A DNA stretch of 64,000 nt from Fratercula arctica (lineage: Eukaryota > Chordata > Aves > Charadriiformes > Alcidae), in NCBI GenBank assembly GCA_947846985.1, contig CANTUZ010000008.1, positions 25,315,352 to 25,379,351 of the forward strand, read 5' to 3'. The position numbers were made by a program, and so were the translations under genes. Positions 21,564-35,755 of the stretch are shown here, in pieces; position 1 is the stretch's first letter; every line of letters starts with the position of its first letter. The notes beneath the pieces are model-generated. The model did not search any database. It was not told where the DNA came from and saw nothing but the letters and a program-made list of their open reading frames with translations.

Positions 21564-24500
21564 AGGAACACCGTGTCTTAAGCAAAAATATTTTAAAAGA
21601 AAAGGGTAAGAAGGGGGAGAAAAGAAAGACTATTCCACACATTCAAACAGGGAGGCTTGCTGAAGCTGTCATCCTAAGGTCTTATTTTTCCTTGCAGAAA
21701 TCTCTCCAAAGCTACAAACTGTACTCTCCTGTTACCTGTCTCCGCTTACAGACAACCTAACACGGAAGCAGTCAACCACCATGACCTCAGCTGAGGAGAT
21801 GGCAGGTATGCGATGGAAGGGAATACATCTCTCAGTGCCCTACTTGGGGAAAAAATTGCCCAAGCAAAATTTGCAGATGTATAAGTTTTCTGCAGACGTT
21901 AACAACTTTGGTTCACAGATGAAACAGTAAAGGAAAGAAAAGAATTTGACAGCAAAGCAGCTCCGTTTCATTGCATTTTTACTAGTCCTACCACTGCAGT
22001 AATTAAGGGAGCCTAAGGGCTGATAGACCTACAGCAGCAGAGAACACAGTCTAACAAAGGCAGAAAAGATGATGACTGGCACTGAAAGCACAGTCTGCCA
22101 GTTTTATGCTTTCTTCTGCCAAGAGGGACTTCTTGATGCCTACTGTAACCAAACCCCAATGCTTTTACATCACTTAACATAAAAAGACTAGAACAAAAGA
22201 GGTTATTTAATGAAAAAGGGTAAGAAACAAAACAGCTTGTGCAGGTAGCTTCTCATCCTCTTTTTGTCATCCTGATGCTGGTTTGTGAAAAGTGTAAGGG
22301 AATGTAAGATTACATAGATAAAATGTTTTTTAAGTTTAAAAAAATTCTAGAATATGAAAAGCTGAGTTTCAAGTTATGAATTACAAAATTTAATCCTGCT
22401 GACTCACAAAGCCGAGGTGCAGAAGTAAATCAAAGTGAAAGATGATACGTGCTAACAACCATTCTGCAGATGTACTGTTGTGCATGTGTACAGACTGCCA
22501 AGAGAGGGACAAGAGGAGCTTGGTGTTAATAATCTTTGGTTGTCAGCCTGTTGTAACAATAATGTAGAGCTTCATCCAGTTCCCATTAAATCAATGGGAA
22601 AAACCTCTCATTTATAAGAACAGACCGCCTGTTCTGTTTATCTTTTGATAAGTTTTTTTGGAGTGGTAATAAATAAAGTATTATCCAAATTACTGTGCCA
22701 TGCAAATTATAATGTAAACACCAATTATGTTGAAAATCAGATACTTTTCAGGAGTGCTGATAAATACAAAACCTATTTTGCATTTGTTGCACAGAAACAA
22801 TTCTTGTTAATAATGATTAACAGAGGCAGTTTACAGAAGTACTTTACAGTTACATACATGAGGATGAACCTGGAATCCCTTATTAATAGAAGTTTGAACT
22901 GATTCACAATTCACTTAGTATGAAATATTTGATTGTCAAAATGAAATCAAATTTGCATTCAGACATTTCCATTCAGGATACATCATATATCTCAGTGAAC
23001 GTTAGATGACAGCTACAGTACAACAATACACTTAAATCCAAGTAACTCAGCATTCTCCTGGAAACACCGATCACTAACATGGTTTGTAACACCTTGTTAA
23101 TTCACTAAAGGCTACAGAAGATGAATGTTCTCTTGGTGGCTTCAAATTCAGTTTAAGTCTCCCTGCATAGCCAAAAGAATAAGCAACAAATGACATGCAC
23201 AGATTCATCAAGAGTATCATGCAGAGGATTTATTCGATACAGGACTGCCTACAAGAATAACTGTCACAGACATTCATTGGTCTAAAATAAGATGACTTTC
23301 TCAAAGTCTGTGGCTCTGTGTTTTATGCCAGCTGAAGGTCCGGATGAACATTTCATTTTGCATTTTCCCTATGGTTTCCTGAGGAAATTAGGTTTATGCA
23401 ATCCTGCTGGCTGCACTGTGACATCTGTGTCTTCAAGGCCATTTGATTCCAGTGGCTGATTTGAGACAGGTGTGACAGAGACCTTGTGAGAGACCAGGTC
23501 ACTAAGATAATTGTGCTCCTGCAAATGCTGAGAACATACAGTGAGGAAGAGAAGGGACTTCCAAGTTAGTGCCCCACCAAGGCTCCATTGTAAAACAAGT
23601 AACAAACCCCTTTCCTTATACTTTTGGGAATGCGGGCAGGCACACAGTTTAAAACACAAACCTGCAGAAAACCAGGTTTCTTCCAAATTGTTCCTTAGGA
23701 AGAGAGGTAGGTTTTTTGAATCCATCCTGCAGAGTACCTGCTTAAAAAAATCCTAGAGGATAATTTGCGAAGTTGACAATAAACGTTTTTAAAAGTGTTC
23801 CACAAATTAAAAGGCGCTGAATTGTCTGAATTCCAAATGAGTTTTTAATGTGATTGAGGGAATCAGCCTTCTAAGCCAAGGAGCTGCAACCCTTTATGCC
23901 TTGTTTCAGACATAGAAAAGTCCCAGGGTGTTCTCCTAAATGATGCAGATAATTTTAAAACATGTATTTTAGGACTGGAAAATTACAGACTCAACGTTTT
24001 CATTCAGAGTCCACAAATAGCATTGGGTATGAATAAATACTGCTAAGTATCAAGGTGCAAGTCAGGTCTCAAGCAGAGACTTAATTAACCGTTGAAATTG
24101 CTATAGCAGTTAACCAACGCCTTGCTAAAAGACATAGACTTTGCAGACAGCCAGTCGCTTCTGACTGGCACTAAGGGGAGGGAGTTCACCCTCTGAGATT
24201 CATCAACCAAGAAAATCCAGCCTCCAAGCTCTGAACAGCCCAGAGGCAGAAAGCAACAGCAAAACAATATACCCTGACTCGGGAGAAGAGGTAATCTCCC
24301 AGGTAAAGGGCTCTCTGAGTGTGATCTGGCAACTGGGTTTTGTGTCTTCCAGAAAAATGTGCCAAAATAAATAATTTTATTGTTTTCCACTCAGCATTGT
24401 GATTCCAGATTTGGCCAAATACAGGAAGCTGAAAAGGAAAAACTATGCTTAGGATACAACTAGACTTCTCTGAATTAATTTTAAATTAACATCCAAATTA

Positions 24501-26331
24501 TACAACCACTTCTCCACTGTTTCCTTAGCTGGATGGACACAATACTACCCTACATTTGGGTTGGTAGTCCCTATTTCCCCAGCTCACATGTTCATGTATT
24601 TATGTCTCCATCCATGCAAATAGGAGTTTTGCTTGCCTTTTTATGGATAAAGTTAATTTCCAACACAGATCAAGAGCAATGTTTCTATTACAAGATTCAA
24701 AGCATGCTAGATACAAAGGCAGAATATACTGGGATCCCTTCCAGTAAAAGGATTTCTCTTGCTGGTCCCACAGCACTGCCCAGTGTTTATTGTACTGTGC
24801 AACTCCCTAAAAGCATCTGATGATGTATCTGCATATCAACCTCACAGTTCCTGAGCTACTGAACAAGCCTCAACCTTTCTAAACACCCCGTCTTACACTA
24901 CGGACAGGGCAGGGAACCGTGCAGCAGCGACACTTTGCTGAAAGATTGGTCAGGCTGGTCCTTTCCTGTTGATTACTCCGCAGTCTTGGATCTGCACACT
25001 TCAAAAGCACTAAAACTAACTAGACTTATCCCATGAATAAGGTTGGATGTAAACATGTTTTTACTTTGGTTCACAAGTAGGATGGCTGGACACGTTGCTT
25101 GGTGCCTGTAGGAGAATAGGGTGAAGGAGGGAGTTTGAAGAGCCCGATCTGCCAGCAGCGCTTATACAAGTAATCTCAGATGACAGCAATCAAGCCTCAA
25201 GCATACAGTGGGAAAACAAAATTACTTCCAAATGTCTAAGGCCGCACATAGATTGCGATGGGGAGGCATTCAGGGCATGCCTGAGAAAACACTGTTGCAA
25301 ATTTCAGCAGTTGGAGCAAATCAGTCAAAAGCTGCAACCTGTAGCGACGTGCCTGGTCTCTGCTGGAGCCCCCACGGCCACAAATGCCCTGCTTGGACTT
25401 TGTCATTCAAGGTAGTTACAGCAAAGCCAGTTCAGCTATAGCCACCTGTACCACAGTTTTCTTTTGACTCACTGCAGACAAAGCCTAAAAAGCATGCTTA
25501 TCATGGCCAATTATTATGTTTTATTCATTCAAAAGAGGCTTGAGGCAACAGAGATCATTTGTTTCTCTAAGCAAAGTGTTGGAGCCCATTCTTGACTCTG
25601 GGATGACATTTTTAAGTGGAATCACTTTCATTTGCATGAAGACAGGCTGGTCCCACAGAACCAGCAGGTTCTTTTGGTGGGGAGCTTACAAAGAGAATGT
25701 GCTGCAAGAGCGTTCCAGTCAGCAGAGGCAGAACAGGGCCAGGGCTCAGCACTGCTCACCGCTCACAAGTTCGGCAACACAGGCATAGTCTTTAGAATTA
25801 AAACAGAATTAAAACTGCAATTAGCACATTTCCTAAAATGTAAGAGGCTTCATTCTGGAAGCAAACATGCCCCAATGGTGGGAATTCTGCCCAACCAGCT
25901 GCTACTACAAACTAAAGAAAAATCTTATCAGCGCATAAGGAACTGTGCCTAATGTATTTAAACCTAGGTCTAAAATAGCAAGATTACAATGAAAATGTAA
26001 TATTCTTCTATTGTCTACTTTGGCTCACTGTTTTGGAATCCACAAATGTTTGATTTTGGTCTTTCCAAAATCTAGTCTTGGACTGCTATGCATCAGTAAA
26101 AATAATGCATTTTGGCTGTGAAGAATATTGTCTCAGCTGCTTCCTGTGCCAATATCAGCGAGACACAGTTTCCACTCACAGTACATTTGGATTCCTGTAG
26201 TAAATCTATCGGCAATTCACAAGAAGACATCTTGGTTGTCCAGCCAGCCAGAAACCAATTGCGCAAGCGACAAGCTGTGCAGGGTAAGATTGCACTGTCA
26301 GCCACATTCTGCAATAACCATTTCTTGTTGG

Positions 26332-26640
26332 TCCCAGCACTGACCCTTGAGGACTGTCACAACTATCTAGCCACCAGCTGGACTTTGAACTGCCAACCAT
26401 TACTCTTTGAACTCAATAGCCCCACCAGGTTTTCATTCATCTTGTTTCCACCTGTCCAGTCTAATACTGAATATGGGACTGAATACTTCCCCAATTTGCC
26501 TATGGATGCTACGGGGGAGGGCATCAAAAGCCTTCCTAAACTAAATGTAAACAACATCCACTGCTCTTCCTTTGTGCACCAAGCCAATTATCTCATTGTA
26601 GAAGGCAATCAGATTTAACCCATTCAATGGCAAAGGGAAA
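26332..26640 (-). mobile_element. CR1 LINE internal fragment, reverse transcriptase region, degenerate
   Basis: In minus-strand sense the piece runs from GCCTTCTACAATGAGATAAT through GGAAGAGCAGTGGATGTTG and AGGAAGGCTTTTGATGCC to CCTCAAGGGTCAGTGCTGG. These are the CR1 ORF2 RT segments AFY(D/N)E, GRAVDVVY, the KAFD palm motif and PQGSVLGP. Stops and frame changes break the coding, so it is a dead remnant. Homology stops abruptly just after PQGSVLGP, so the copy lacks both its 5' part and its 3' end. It is in the same orientation as COL5A2. Confidence 0.85.
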
Positions 26641-29600
26641 ATTCATTAGATAGATAGCCCCTAACTGCTGCCTGATCTTCCCTGCACTCATCTATCCAAA
26701 CTCCTACAAGTTCAATTATTCTAGTTTCACAGATGCTATAATACTCAAAGTCTGATAAAATAACCATGCACTGCAAAAGAACTGGTTTGCCTTCCTTGTT
26801 TTGTAGGATTTAGCTCCTTTGAAGTCAGACAAAATGTGTATGGATGTCTTTTCTTATTACATCTAAGAGAAAGACACTTGCTGCTGCCCAAACATCCTCA
26901 TTCTTTGAAGCTGTACACATCAAAGTTCAATAGAAACCTATCATTACACATTGCCTTTTCCACAAAGCTTTTCTACATTGCGGTTTGCAAAGTGGACTCA
27001 TGTAATCCCCTAAATGCATCCTTGCTGGCTAATATAACCCTCTTTTTCAACTAAAAATAAAGATTTGTAATTAGTAAGAAAATTCAATTCCATAATTAAA
27101 AATCCTTACATTCCAACAGGCTCAGCATTTCAAACTGAAGTGAAAACTACCCAGTGTTTGGGTGGAGTGGAAGGTATTGCTGGAAAGCTACACCCATAAT
27201 ATGCTGTTTGTACAGCAAAGGTATTCATTTACTGAAACTCTGGGCCTGTGAGAAATTAAAAAAGAATGGTAAGCAAGAAAGTCTGCAAAATTTCCAGGAA
27301 CAAAGCCTCTGCTTCTTTTCTGCTACCATTACCTTTACCACAGTTCAGACAGCTCAGTCAGCAACTTCTGGTTTCAAGATGACATGGAACAGGCTTTGGC
27401 AGCCCCCAGGGCATCCTAGCTGTTTTCTGCACAGCATCAGGGATGAAGGTTCTGAAGGAGCAGCCTAGTTTTAAGTGTAATCTAAAGTCATTCACGTGTG
27501 TGTGCGTGATGAAGAGACAGTGATTTAGGTGCATTTCATGCCCAAGAGAGAGTTTAACTTCTACACAAGTTAAACTTATTTATTACTTACAGATATAGGA
27601 GCAATAAGCAGCTTCCTTCTTTCAGTACATAAAAGTAACAATGTTGGTAATTAACAAGTGATTAGAGCTCAGTTCATTTCAATAAAGTTTAGGGATGAGA
27701 AAATCCTTGAGACAATATAAAAGCAAGACAATTAGCACTGGTCAGGAATTTTTCTACTTTTTTTTTTGTTGTTGTTGGAAAGCACTGAATTACTGAAATA
27801 CCAAGGTAGGTGCTTTTATTAGATACATCCACTTGAAAACTTCCTTTCATTTTCAGGATGTTTGAAATTAACTATTTCATCCAAAAAAACACTGGGCTTT
27901 GCTAGAGGGAACTTTATAACAAAAAAGCCTTGCAAAAAACCATCCAAATTCAAGCTAAGGAAAAATGTTTTCACTGACCTGACCCAATTCTATCTTTTTC
28001 ATCATTACTGAGTCATAAGACCTCTTCAAGGTTGCCTCAATTCATCTGTGCTGGCTAGGGAAACCCCAGATATTTATAAGCAGCTTCCTCTCTAGCACAG
28101 GCTGGTGGTGGTGTACTGCGATTTGCAGGATGTCTCCAAGTAGAATCTCACATTTTCAGACCAACATACTTTAATTTAATTCCCACCAGAAGAAGAATAG
28201 AGCTAGGTCAAGGGAAGAATATCCTTACTCCATTTTCTGAGTGTTGCACAGCTTCATTAAATTTAAGAAGGAAGCTTAAACAAAAGCCAGGTTCTTATTT
28301 TGCCTTTATGAACAGTGGGAAATGGTAACATTAACCATGTTAATGTTAATAAGGCAGTTTAAGAAAAAGGCAGTGTGAAAGAAGAATTAGAGGTATCTTT
28401 GTCCATCTGGAGACTCTCTGTTACTCCATTATGCATTTGAATAAAGTTACATATTTTTATTTCAATTTCTTTTTTAACTTGGCTTTGGTACTGTCCCAAT
28501 TCTCGGTCTATACATATTAAAAATTAGCATAAAAAACCCCGCTGAATGGTAAATAAAAAGTCAGCAAGGAAGAAATTCTATCCACCCTGTCATTTAGATG
28601 TAGAACATTGATAAATGTTCTTTACAAAGTTACATACCATCCATCACTTTGCTCTCCTGCAGGATTATGGTTTCTGGGACAGAGGAAATTAAAGGCTTTC
28701 CTGCAGACTCTCCTGCTCTTATTCATTGGATATCCTTCCATACTTCAGGGATAAAGCATTATGAACTTTTGTCAGGGAAATAGTCCATACTAAAAAGGTT
28801 TTGAATGAATTAATATTCAAGTAGGGATGCGTAGCTTAAAACAAACCAGCCGTCACCACCTCCAGCTACTGTTTGCTTTGAACTTAATCTACTTTCTATT
28901 TTCCTTAGTTCCGCCTTTCAAAACTATTTTATCATTTTTCAGATCTTTTTAATTTTATCCTACTATTGTTTCTTTGATATGAGCCTTTAAAAGCCCAAGA
29001 AGGCAGCATCCAAGTTACAAGATCACTTTTTTCCAAAGCAAAGCTCTACAGATAGAGACGTCTTTTTGCACCAGTTAACTCTCACAGCACAGTTAGGAGC
29101 TGCAATCAAATGCACGTAAATGCATAAAAGAGAGAAACACTGTTTATTTTCCCTTTTGTAAAAGAATGAAAATCTGTGTGGGGTTGAGAGAAGCATGCAT
29201 GCCTAAGGGATGCAACTTGGATACTAAACTCGAGATAACTTTTAGGGAACAATTCAGGGTATGTGGGCACTCTACTGTGGCTATGTCTCATTGCTGGTGT
29301 CAACATTCAGTCTTTCATTGCATTCAGAAATCTGTATAAACAACATAGGGAACCCTGACTTACAATTGGGCTCTTACGTGACCAAACATGGTTTGGTCTT
29401 TGAAGCAGAAATCACCAACTGGAAGCCAGGAATCCTGCATATCACATTTAACAATGAAAATGTGTGTCCTAATTTACCTGTCTCCCAAAATTACATGACA
29501 GTAGTACTTACCCATCTGGAAAAAAAAAAAAAGGACTACCTTTTTTTTATTATTACTTAAGTCTTCAGTGCTATTAAATGATAAGCCTTTGTGGAGAGAG

Positions 29601-32600
29601 CCACTGGCATCAAAAGACACCCATTGATGTCAGCGGGCTTTAATCCCATGCAAACCATTATTGTGTTACATTTAGAGGCACTGAAATTTCATGATAAATG
29701 GCATCACCTCGGCTCCTTATAGACACCTTTCAGTATAGTATTTTTTCTCTCTAATGTAGTAGATTTTTAGACTGTGGTAGATGACATGCATCACCAATCA
29801 CATCTTTCACACAGTATTTAAGACCGCAATACAAGCAACAAATAAGAACAGCTCAAATACTTCCTTCAATCTCACAATTTAGGACTTTTCATAAAGGACG
29901 CAAAAGTCCTCTTTAAGGTCCTATGGTCTCTACTTGAACCGGGAATTATTGCAAGTTTTGCATTTAAACAATACTCTGTGACTGAAGAAGCAGCAGTTTG
30001 GCATACAAATATGATACCAGTCCATCCACCAGCTCTCTATGATATTTTACACATGACTCCCTGGAGAAGCTGGAATAATGTTTTACTTGGTTCAGATAAA
30101 CTCCAGCTTACCACCTGAGCTCTTCAAGGTCTTACTTTTCCTCAAAGAGCACCTTCATCTCCTATCTTTTTACGTTCCTACATAATTTCATTTTCTGAAC
30201 CACAAAACCCTTCCACTTCATCTTCTTCCTCCAAATCCAGAATTCCTCCTCTGAAACTCGGTTGTCTTTACCTAAGAAAAAAACATATCTTTCCTTTACT
30301 TCCACCACATTACATATATTTGAGTGTTACTTTGAGAAGATACCTTAACATCACAATTTCCAATTCAAGAACTGCTCAATAAAATTGTATAAACTTTAGT
30401 AATTCCATAGCAAGAAGTAATCCACAATACCTCATCTTATTAGGAAAAAAATCATTGCCACTCAGCGATTTAGGAATAGACAACCACTTGCCATTTTTAT
30501 ATCATCAGTTTAGAAATAGGACTCCAGTTCAGCAAACTACTAAATATGTTGGAACACACTCTTGGTAACAACAGTAAAGTCTGATGTTATGATCAAGAGG
30601 ACAGGAGTGACATCATCATCTTGGTTCTTCAAAGCCTGTAAGATATTTATGTCCAAGTCCTTTAAGGGGTGGTTTTATTGCCCAAGTCACTACTCCCATT
30701 TCTTTGTTAAATAAGAACGGAACATCTACATGCAAATTACCATGTTTTGTTCTACTCATCTACTGAAATTCAGTTAATGAGTTTGGGAAGTTATACTTCC
30801 TTACAATTATCAAGAGCATTGTTAAAGGTACTCATATTTCTTACACTTGAAGAAAAAGGCTGGAAGTACGGTGTTGCATTCTCAGCTGATTCAGAGCCAC
30901 AGTTCTGAAAAATCAGTAGCTGTCAGTAAACTGGATCTTGTCCAGTGTATGCCAGCTAAAGATTTTGACTTTCACTCCATCAATCAGCATCTATTTTTTA
31001 CACAGATATCTATCATTCTGGTCTATGAAAGTTCCCAGAGGATTAGAAATAGCTGGCATCTATCCACTAAGTACACCAGCGGTTTATGATAATTTCTAGA
31101 ACACAGCGTCCTATTGCTAAACTTATTCACGCTATGAAATGCAATATTGCCAGCATCCTTCCTCACTCTTTGTCCGCCAGTGGTCTGTGCTAATATAGCT
31201 ACTCCCAGAAATCTTTCATACAAATAAGGCCAAATATGTCACCACTATATTATTTTTAAGATATCATTACTCCTATCAGGTTAGTAGGCTCGTACCTAGA
31301 ATCAAATTCATTAAATGAGTGATTAACATGATACAGTATTTCTAAAATAAAATGCACTGCAGGAGATAAGGAGCGATTACTTCAGACATTAGAGATGCAT
31401 GCTAGTGCTTTTTTAAGACAGAGTGCCCTTGGGGATGAGAGTCCCATGGTGGACCTACAATGCCTGAGCTGCACAACCGAGCTGCACGTACACGAGGCAA
31501 GATATGAACAACAAGCCAGACTCTGCTGTAGGTGCAGTGAGAGCAAGCTCTCTATCTCACGCCAGCCAGAACTGTCATGCATGTGTGCTGCGCCCAGACC
31601 TTCCAGATACTCAATGAATGTCCAGCGCTCAAGAGCAGCTTTCTAACTGTCTCCAAGTATAATGTAACTTCTGCCTTAAAGAAAACAGTGATCCAAAAGT
31701 GAACTGCTAACACACCAATGCACATCTCCTTGGTAGAGTGCTTTGCTGCCTGACTTTTTTGAAAAACTGATGTGAGAGTTCAGACTCTCAGTAATGTTGC
31801 AAAGTATACTATATGCATTTAACAGAACAAATTTATTTTATATTCCTAGGCCACCCACAAGACTTTTTTCATACCTTCATCAGGCCTTCAGCACTGAGTT
31901 GGCAACACAGTACAAATTAATTCTTCTCCGCTTTTATTCACCAGGGCCATATTCAAAGTTTAAAGCCAAACCCTCCAAGGCTTGTGGTCTCCTAACATCT
32001 ACCTGTTGTCACAAATCTGCCTATTACACCTGACAAAACCAGACAGAATTGCATTAAATGAGCAAAAGCAGAAAACAGACAAATTTTCACAGACTAAATA
32101 GAAATAACCTCACCCTTAGTTTGTGTGAACAGGTTCAGTTGCACTGAAGTTAATGGATCAACATCATCACTGAGAGACTCTCCCACTGTTTACAATCACT
32201 CCTCAGCACAGTCCTCCGCTGCGCCATTTTTTAAAGAAGTGGATATGTAGCAATTTTAAGAGCCGCAGAATGAGATGCATGTCTAAGTGTGGTCCTCTGT
32301 GTTGTATCCCTAAAGAAATACCAAAACTGATGAACTAGGAGAATATAAAAAAGAATATAGCTTTTTGCCCCAGCAATGAAATATGCACAAATTGATTTAT
32401 TAACTGCATGATATCAAAAGGGAAAACTCTCCTCCATAGAGCTCATTCTTATCATGTCCATAACTGCACTCCAATATTATGTTACAGACATTGCAGAAGA
32501 GAGCAAATATTTTTATAGTGATAAGTTTGACAAGAAAAGATAATAACCACCTTATTGGAAACAGATGGTCTACACTGCTATGCTATAGATAAAGTTGTGT

Positions 32601-35057
32601 CAGCATTTCCATAAAAGGCCTCCCTGTCTCCAGCAGTTTTCAAGCTGGCAGGCAACATTTCTACATCAACTAACAAGACACAACCCCAGGAGTAACCTGG
32701 AAAAATTGGGGGAAAAGTCATTCTTGACATTGGAAAAGAGAGAGGGAGGTGTTTGTGAGGGCAGACAGAAAGAGGTAGTATCCCAGCAGTTCACTGAGTT
32801 CTACCAGAAGAGTGACTACGCAAGGTCGTATCTCAGTCTGCTTCTGTGGATGTTCATGGCACAACTGCAGTGATTTCACTGATGCAGGATCATAATGCAG
32901 GTCACCTCTGGCATATATGTACAAGTACTCTGTCGCACTTGTACAAATATGCATATACTATAGATTTTTATTAACAGTTGTAAACCAAGGATAAGACCTG
33001 TTAGAAACTGAAAATAACATGGATAAAACAGCTATTTGTGATAGACAGAAAAGGTTAGGTCCTAAAAAAATAATAAATCTTTGTCTAATGGATGAGTCAT
33101 CACAGATTTCATTACTGCTGAAACTAACCCCAAATTAACAAACAATATTCAGATACATTTCAGAAAACATTAGTTCAGCTTTGTCCTTCCCAAAAGCATT
33201 TAACTGCTTTGATCTAGAACTGATGATTATCTAGGATAATTTCACCCACGTACGCTAACTGTATCTATGGAAAATGACAGGGTTTTTTTAAGACCTATGT
33301 AAAAAGTAGATATAACAATGCTTCTCTTACCACACAGATCCAATCCAGATTTCCGGATCCAACACAGAATTCAACACGATAGTTTAGACCCCTCCAATTT
33401 AACAATCACAAAAACCTTTTTTAGCTTCATTACAATTTGGATCAGGCTCTCCTTTGTACGCTTACACAACTCACTTCACATTGACTAGCTCTGTGTTCTT
33501 CTTGTGCTAGAAAGTTTGGGGTATTCAAGTCTCCTCCTATATTTAGACCACAGATTCTCTCCTGAAACACAATTTGCTCACTGCTTGACAGGGGACTTTT
33601 TGACATGGTTTATTTGTGGTTGGTGGTGTGTTTTCATTTTTTTTACTGTTGTGGAAGGCACTGAAAATGAATAATAAATTAAATACTGTCAACGTGACAG
33701 ATTAAATTTGTATCAGATGCTGTGAGCTACTGCAGTTACTCTCATACATAAAACATGAGAATGTACAGAGTGCAACAAAGGTTACACCCACCTAAAGCTA
33801 GGTAATAGCTTTTTACATATAAGCAATTTATATATAATATTAGATATATAATTATTAGATATACATAGGTAGATATAATTAGATCTGATAAGTGTCTGGG
33901 AAATCCCCAAAGAGACTACAATTTCAGAAACGTGAAGACTGTTGCTTTGGTTTTGAGTGAATGAGTAATCAAGCTGAGAGTTGAGCTCTGTGGCATTTTG
34001 GCAGGGGCGTACAGTTCTGTACTAGTAAGTGTGAACACAAGAAACTGATATAAATTTGTGTTTACTTTGGAGGACGTGGTGAATCTTCCCTGTTGATATA
34101 CTGTATTTTGCAGTTTTTCTTCTACCAGAAGCCAATATATGATGTCAAAATGTGCCTTTCTTCAACATCAGGAGTAAGTCTGACCTAGTGCTAAAAATTT
34201 ATTACACCAAAAGAGACTATTCCTTGAGCACTACAAAGTATACCTACATTTTTTAAATTATCTAAACACATTTCAGAAGACAGTGATTTGATAGACCTGT
34301 ATCAACAAGGTTTGGGGATGCAAAATATCCTTTCAATGCATTAGAAGAACAATATAAGTTAATATAGTTTCAAGGCTGACCCACATAGCACAGTTCCACG
34401 TGTTTGGCTGCAACATTTTAACAAACAGAAAGCTATAAATAAATTGTGCTCAGAAGCAAACTTCACTTTGAGGCATTCCTTGCATATCAACACTTGAAGA
34501 CTATAAACAACCTTGTTGTTTCAGGGCCCCTTACACTCTTGATATTAAGCAGAGTGTTGTAGTTTACACTCAATAGAGTCTACAATTCAGATAGAACAAC
34601 TTCCAAAAGCACATAGCTCAGAGATTGCTTGTTGTACTTTGTAGAGTCTTTCCAAGAAATCAGAAAGGTGACCACTGAGTGAGATACAGTTATGTATCTA
34701 ATGTTAAGTTATGAATACTAATAAATAAATAAGAAAAGTAAATTCTAAACAATAATGTTGTGTAGCTGATGAGTATCTGGCCATTGAAACTAGTTAAAAA
34801 TCTTAATATTCTTCAATTTTGAATGCAAAGCTCAGAAGTACCTCCACTCATTAGTTTCTATGTGTTCATTAGGAAAATACACAATCTCTAAATATAAAAA
34901 AGATATTATTTCATGGAGATGGTTGCAAATTATCAAACTGAAATTATTACACTGGCATTTATTGATTCTAACATACAACCTGCCACATGGATTAAAAGCT
35001 TGGGTTTGGTATATATCAGCTCTGTACACTATTAGAAATATCCGTGAAAAACGTGTT
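26641..35057 (-). other. COL5A2: COL5A2 intron 1, part 2
   Basis: No exon, RNA gene or clear interspersed repeat is recognised. There are a few T runs (for example 27758-27778) and an AT-rich block at about 33818-33890. A GC-richer patch at about 31430-31640 has ORFs of 66-83 codons open on both strands, with no recognised similarity. Confidence 0.65.
33818..33890. repeat. AT-rich simple block (ATAGATATA-like)
   Basis: Repeated TATATAATATTAGATATATA-type units with AGATATA variants. It is an imperfect microsatellite. Confidence 0.7.
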
Positions 35058-35135
35058 CCATAGAATCATAGAATAATTTCGTTTGGAAGGGACCTTTAAA
35101 GGTCATCTAGTCCATGTTCTCCACAATGTCTATAC
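35058..35135 (-). mobile_element. CR1 LINE 3' tail fragment
   Basis: The plus strand reads CATAGAATCATAGAATAATT followed by GGAAGGGACCTTTAAAGGTCATCTAGTCC. This is the reverse complement of a CR1 3' end with its octamer tail. Only some 60-80 nt are recognisable. The orientation is the same as COL5A2. Confidence 0.85.
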
Positions 35136-35671
35136 AGCATTTTGCAATTACATTTCAAGATCTAATTCAAACAATATTTCAGTTAACAGTGTTACCCCAA
35201 TCTTTTCTTAATTATTATGTTAGTAGGCCACGCATAGCTCATTTTGAAAGAAACAGTATTAAATATGTAATTAAAACTAAGTGATCTGATTGGATTCTCA
35301 ACAATTATTAAATTATTTGTCTCAAAAACAATTTCAATCCTCTATAATTTCTTAGTTGGCTTGCTTATTAAACTGAAGTAAATACTTCCATGTATTGCAT
35401 CTCCAATTTAATGTAATTTATGTGATATGTGGAACTCTTCCACAAATCTGCTTGAGGACCTGTTTGCCCCATTGGAAGTTACCTTCATCACATGCAATTA
35501 GAGCAAAGAAACAAGTTAGAAAAATGATAGAAGGCAGCAGCAAAGGTAGTTCTCTTGTGCGAGACCTGTGCATTTGTGCCTCATCATACTTGGCTTAGAA
35601 GCAGTTCCAGGACTCTTACACACAGGCAAAGAAAGTTATTTGTAATAGAGCTGATCTGTGTACATGAATAC

Positions 35672-35755
35672 AAAAAAAAAAAAAAAAGAAAACCACCACA
35701 AAAAAACCCACACAAACCAAAACCAACCAACCAAACCAAAAAACCAAAAAAACCC
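35672..35755. repeat. A/C-rich low-complexity tract
   Basis: A16-G-A4 is followed by CCACCAC, A7, CCCACAC and CCAA/CCAAA units for about 84 nt. It is similar in layout to the 20.1 kb tract. Confidence 0.9.

Larger units (their letters stand above)
17431..26330 (-). other. COL5A2: COL5A2 intron 1, part 1 (VWC exon to internal CR1)
   Basis: This is the 3' end of intron 1 in transcript sense. No further coding exon, CpG island or RNA gene is recognised. It holds an 18-nt tandem duplication (18179-18214), an A/C-rich tract (20085-20200) and two G-quadruplex-capable tracts (21046-21067, 21525-21563). The intron 1 frame immediately upstream of the VWC exon is open back to an ATG at 17542. Other short ORFs, such as the 118-codon minus-strand ORF at 23369-23725, match nothing I recognise. 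Confidence 0.75.

Noticed and set aside
23369..23725. 118-codon ATG ORF on the COL5A2 strand
   Set aside because: No recognisable domain, no splice context and no similarity. Its length is compatible with chance in intron 1.
26112..26618. 168-codon plus-strand ORF
   Set aside because: It begins at TTG, not ATG, and overlaps a CR1 reverse-transcriptase remnant lying on the other strand, so it is an antisense shadow.
31395..31646. GC-richer patch with ORFs on both strands, considered as a processed pseudogene or CpG island
   Set aside because: CpG density is low, no protein family is recognised and there are no retrocopy hallmarks.
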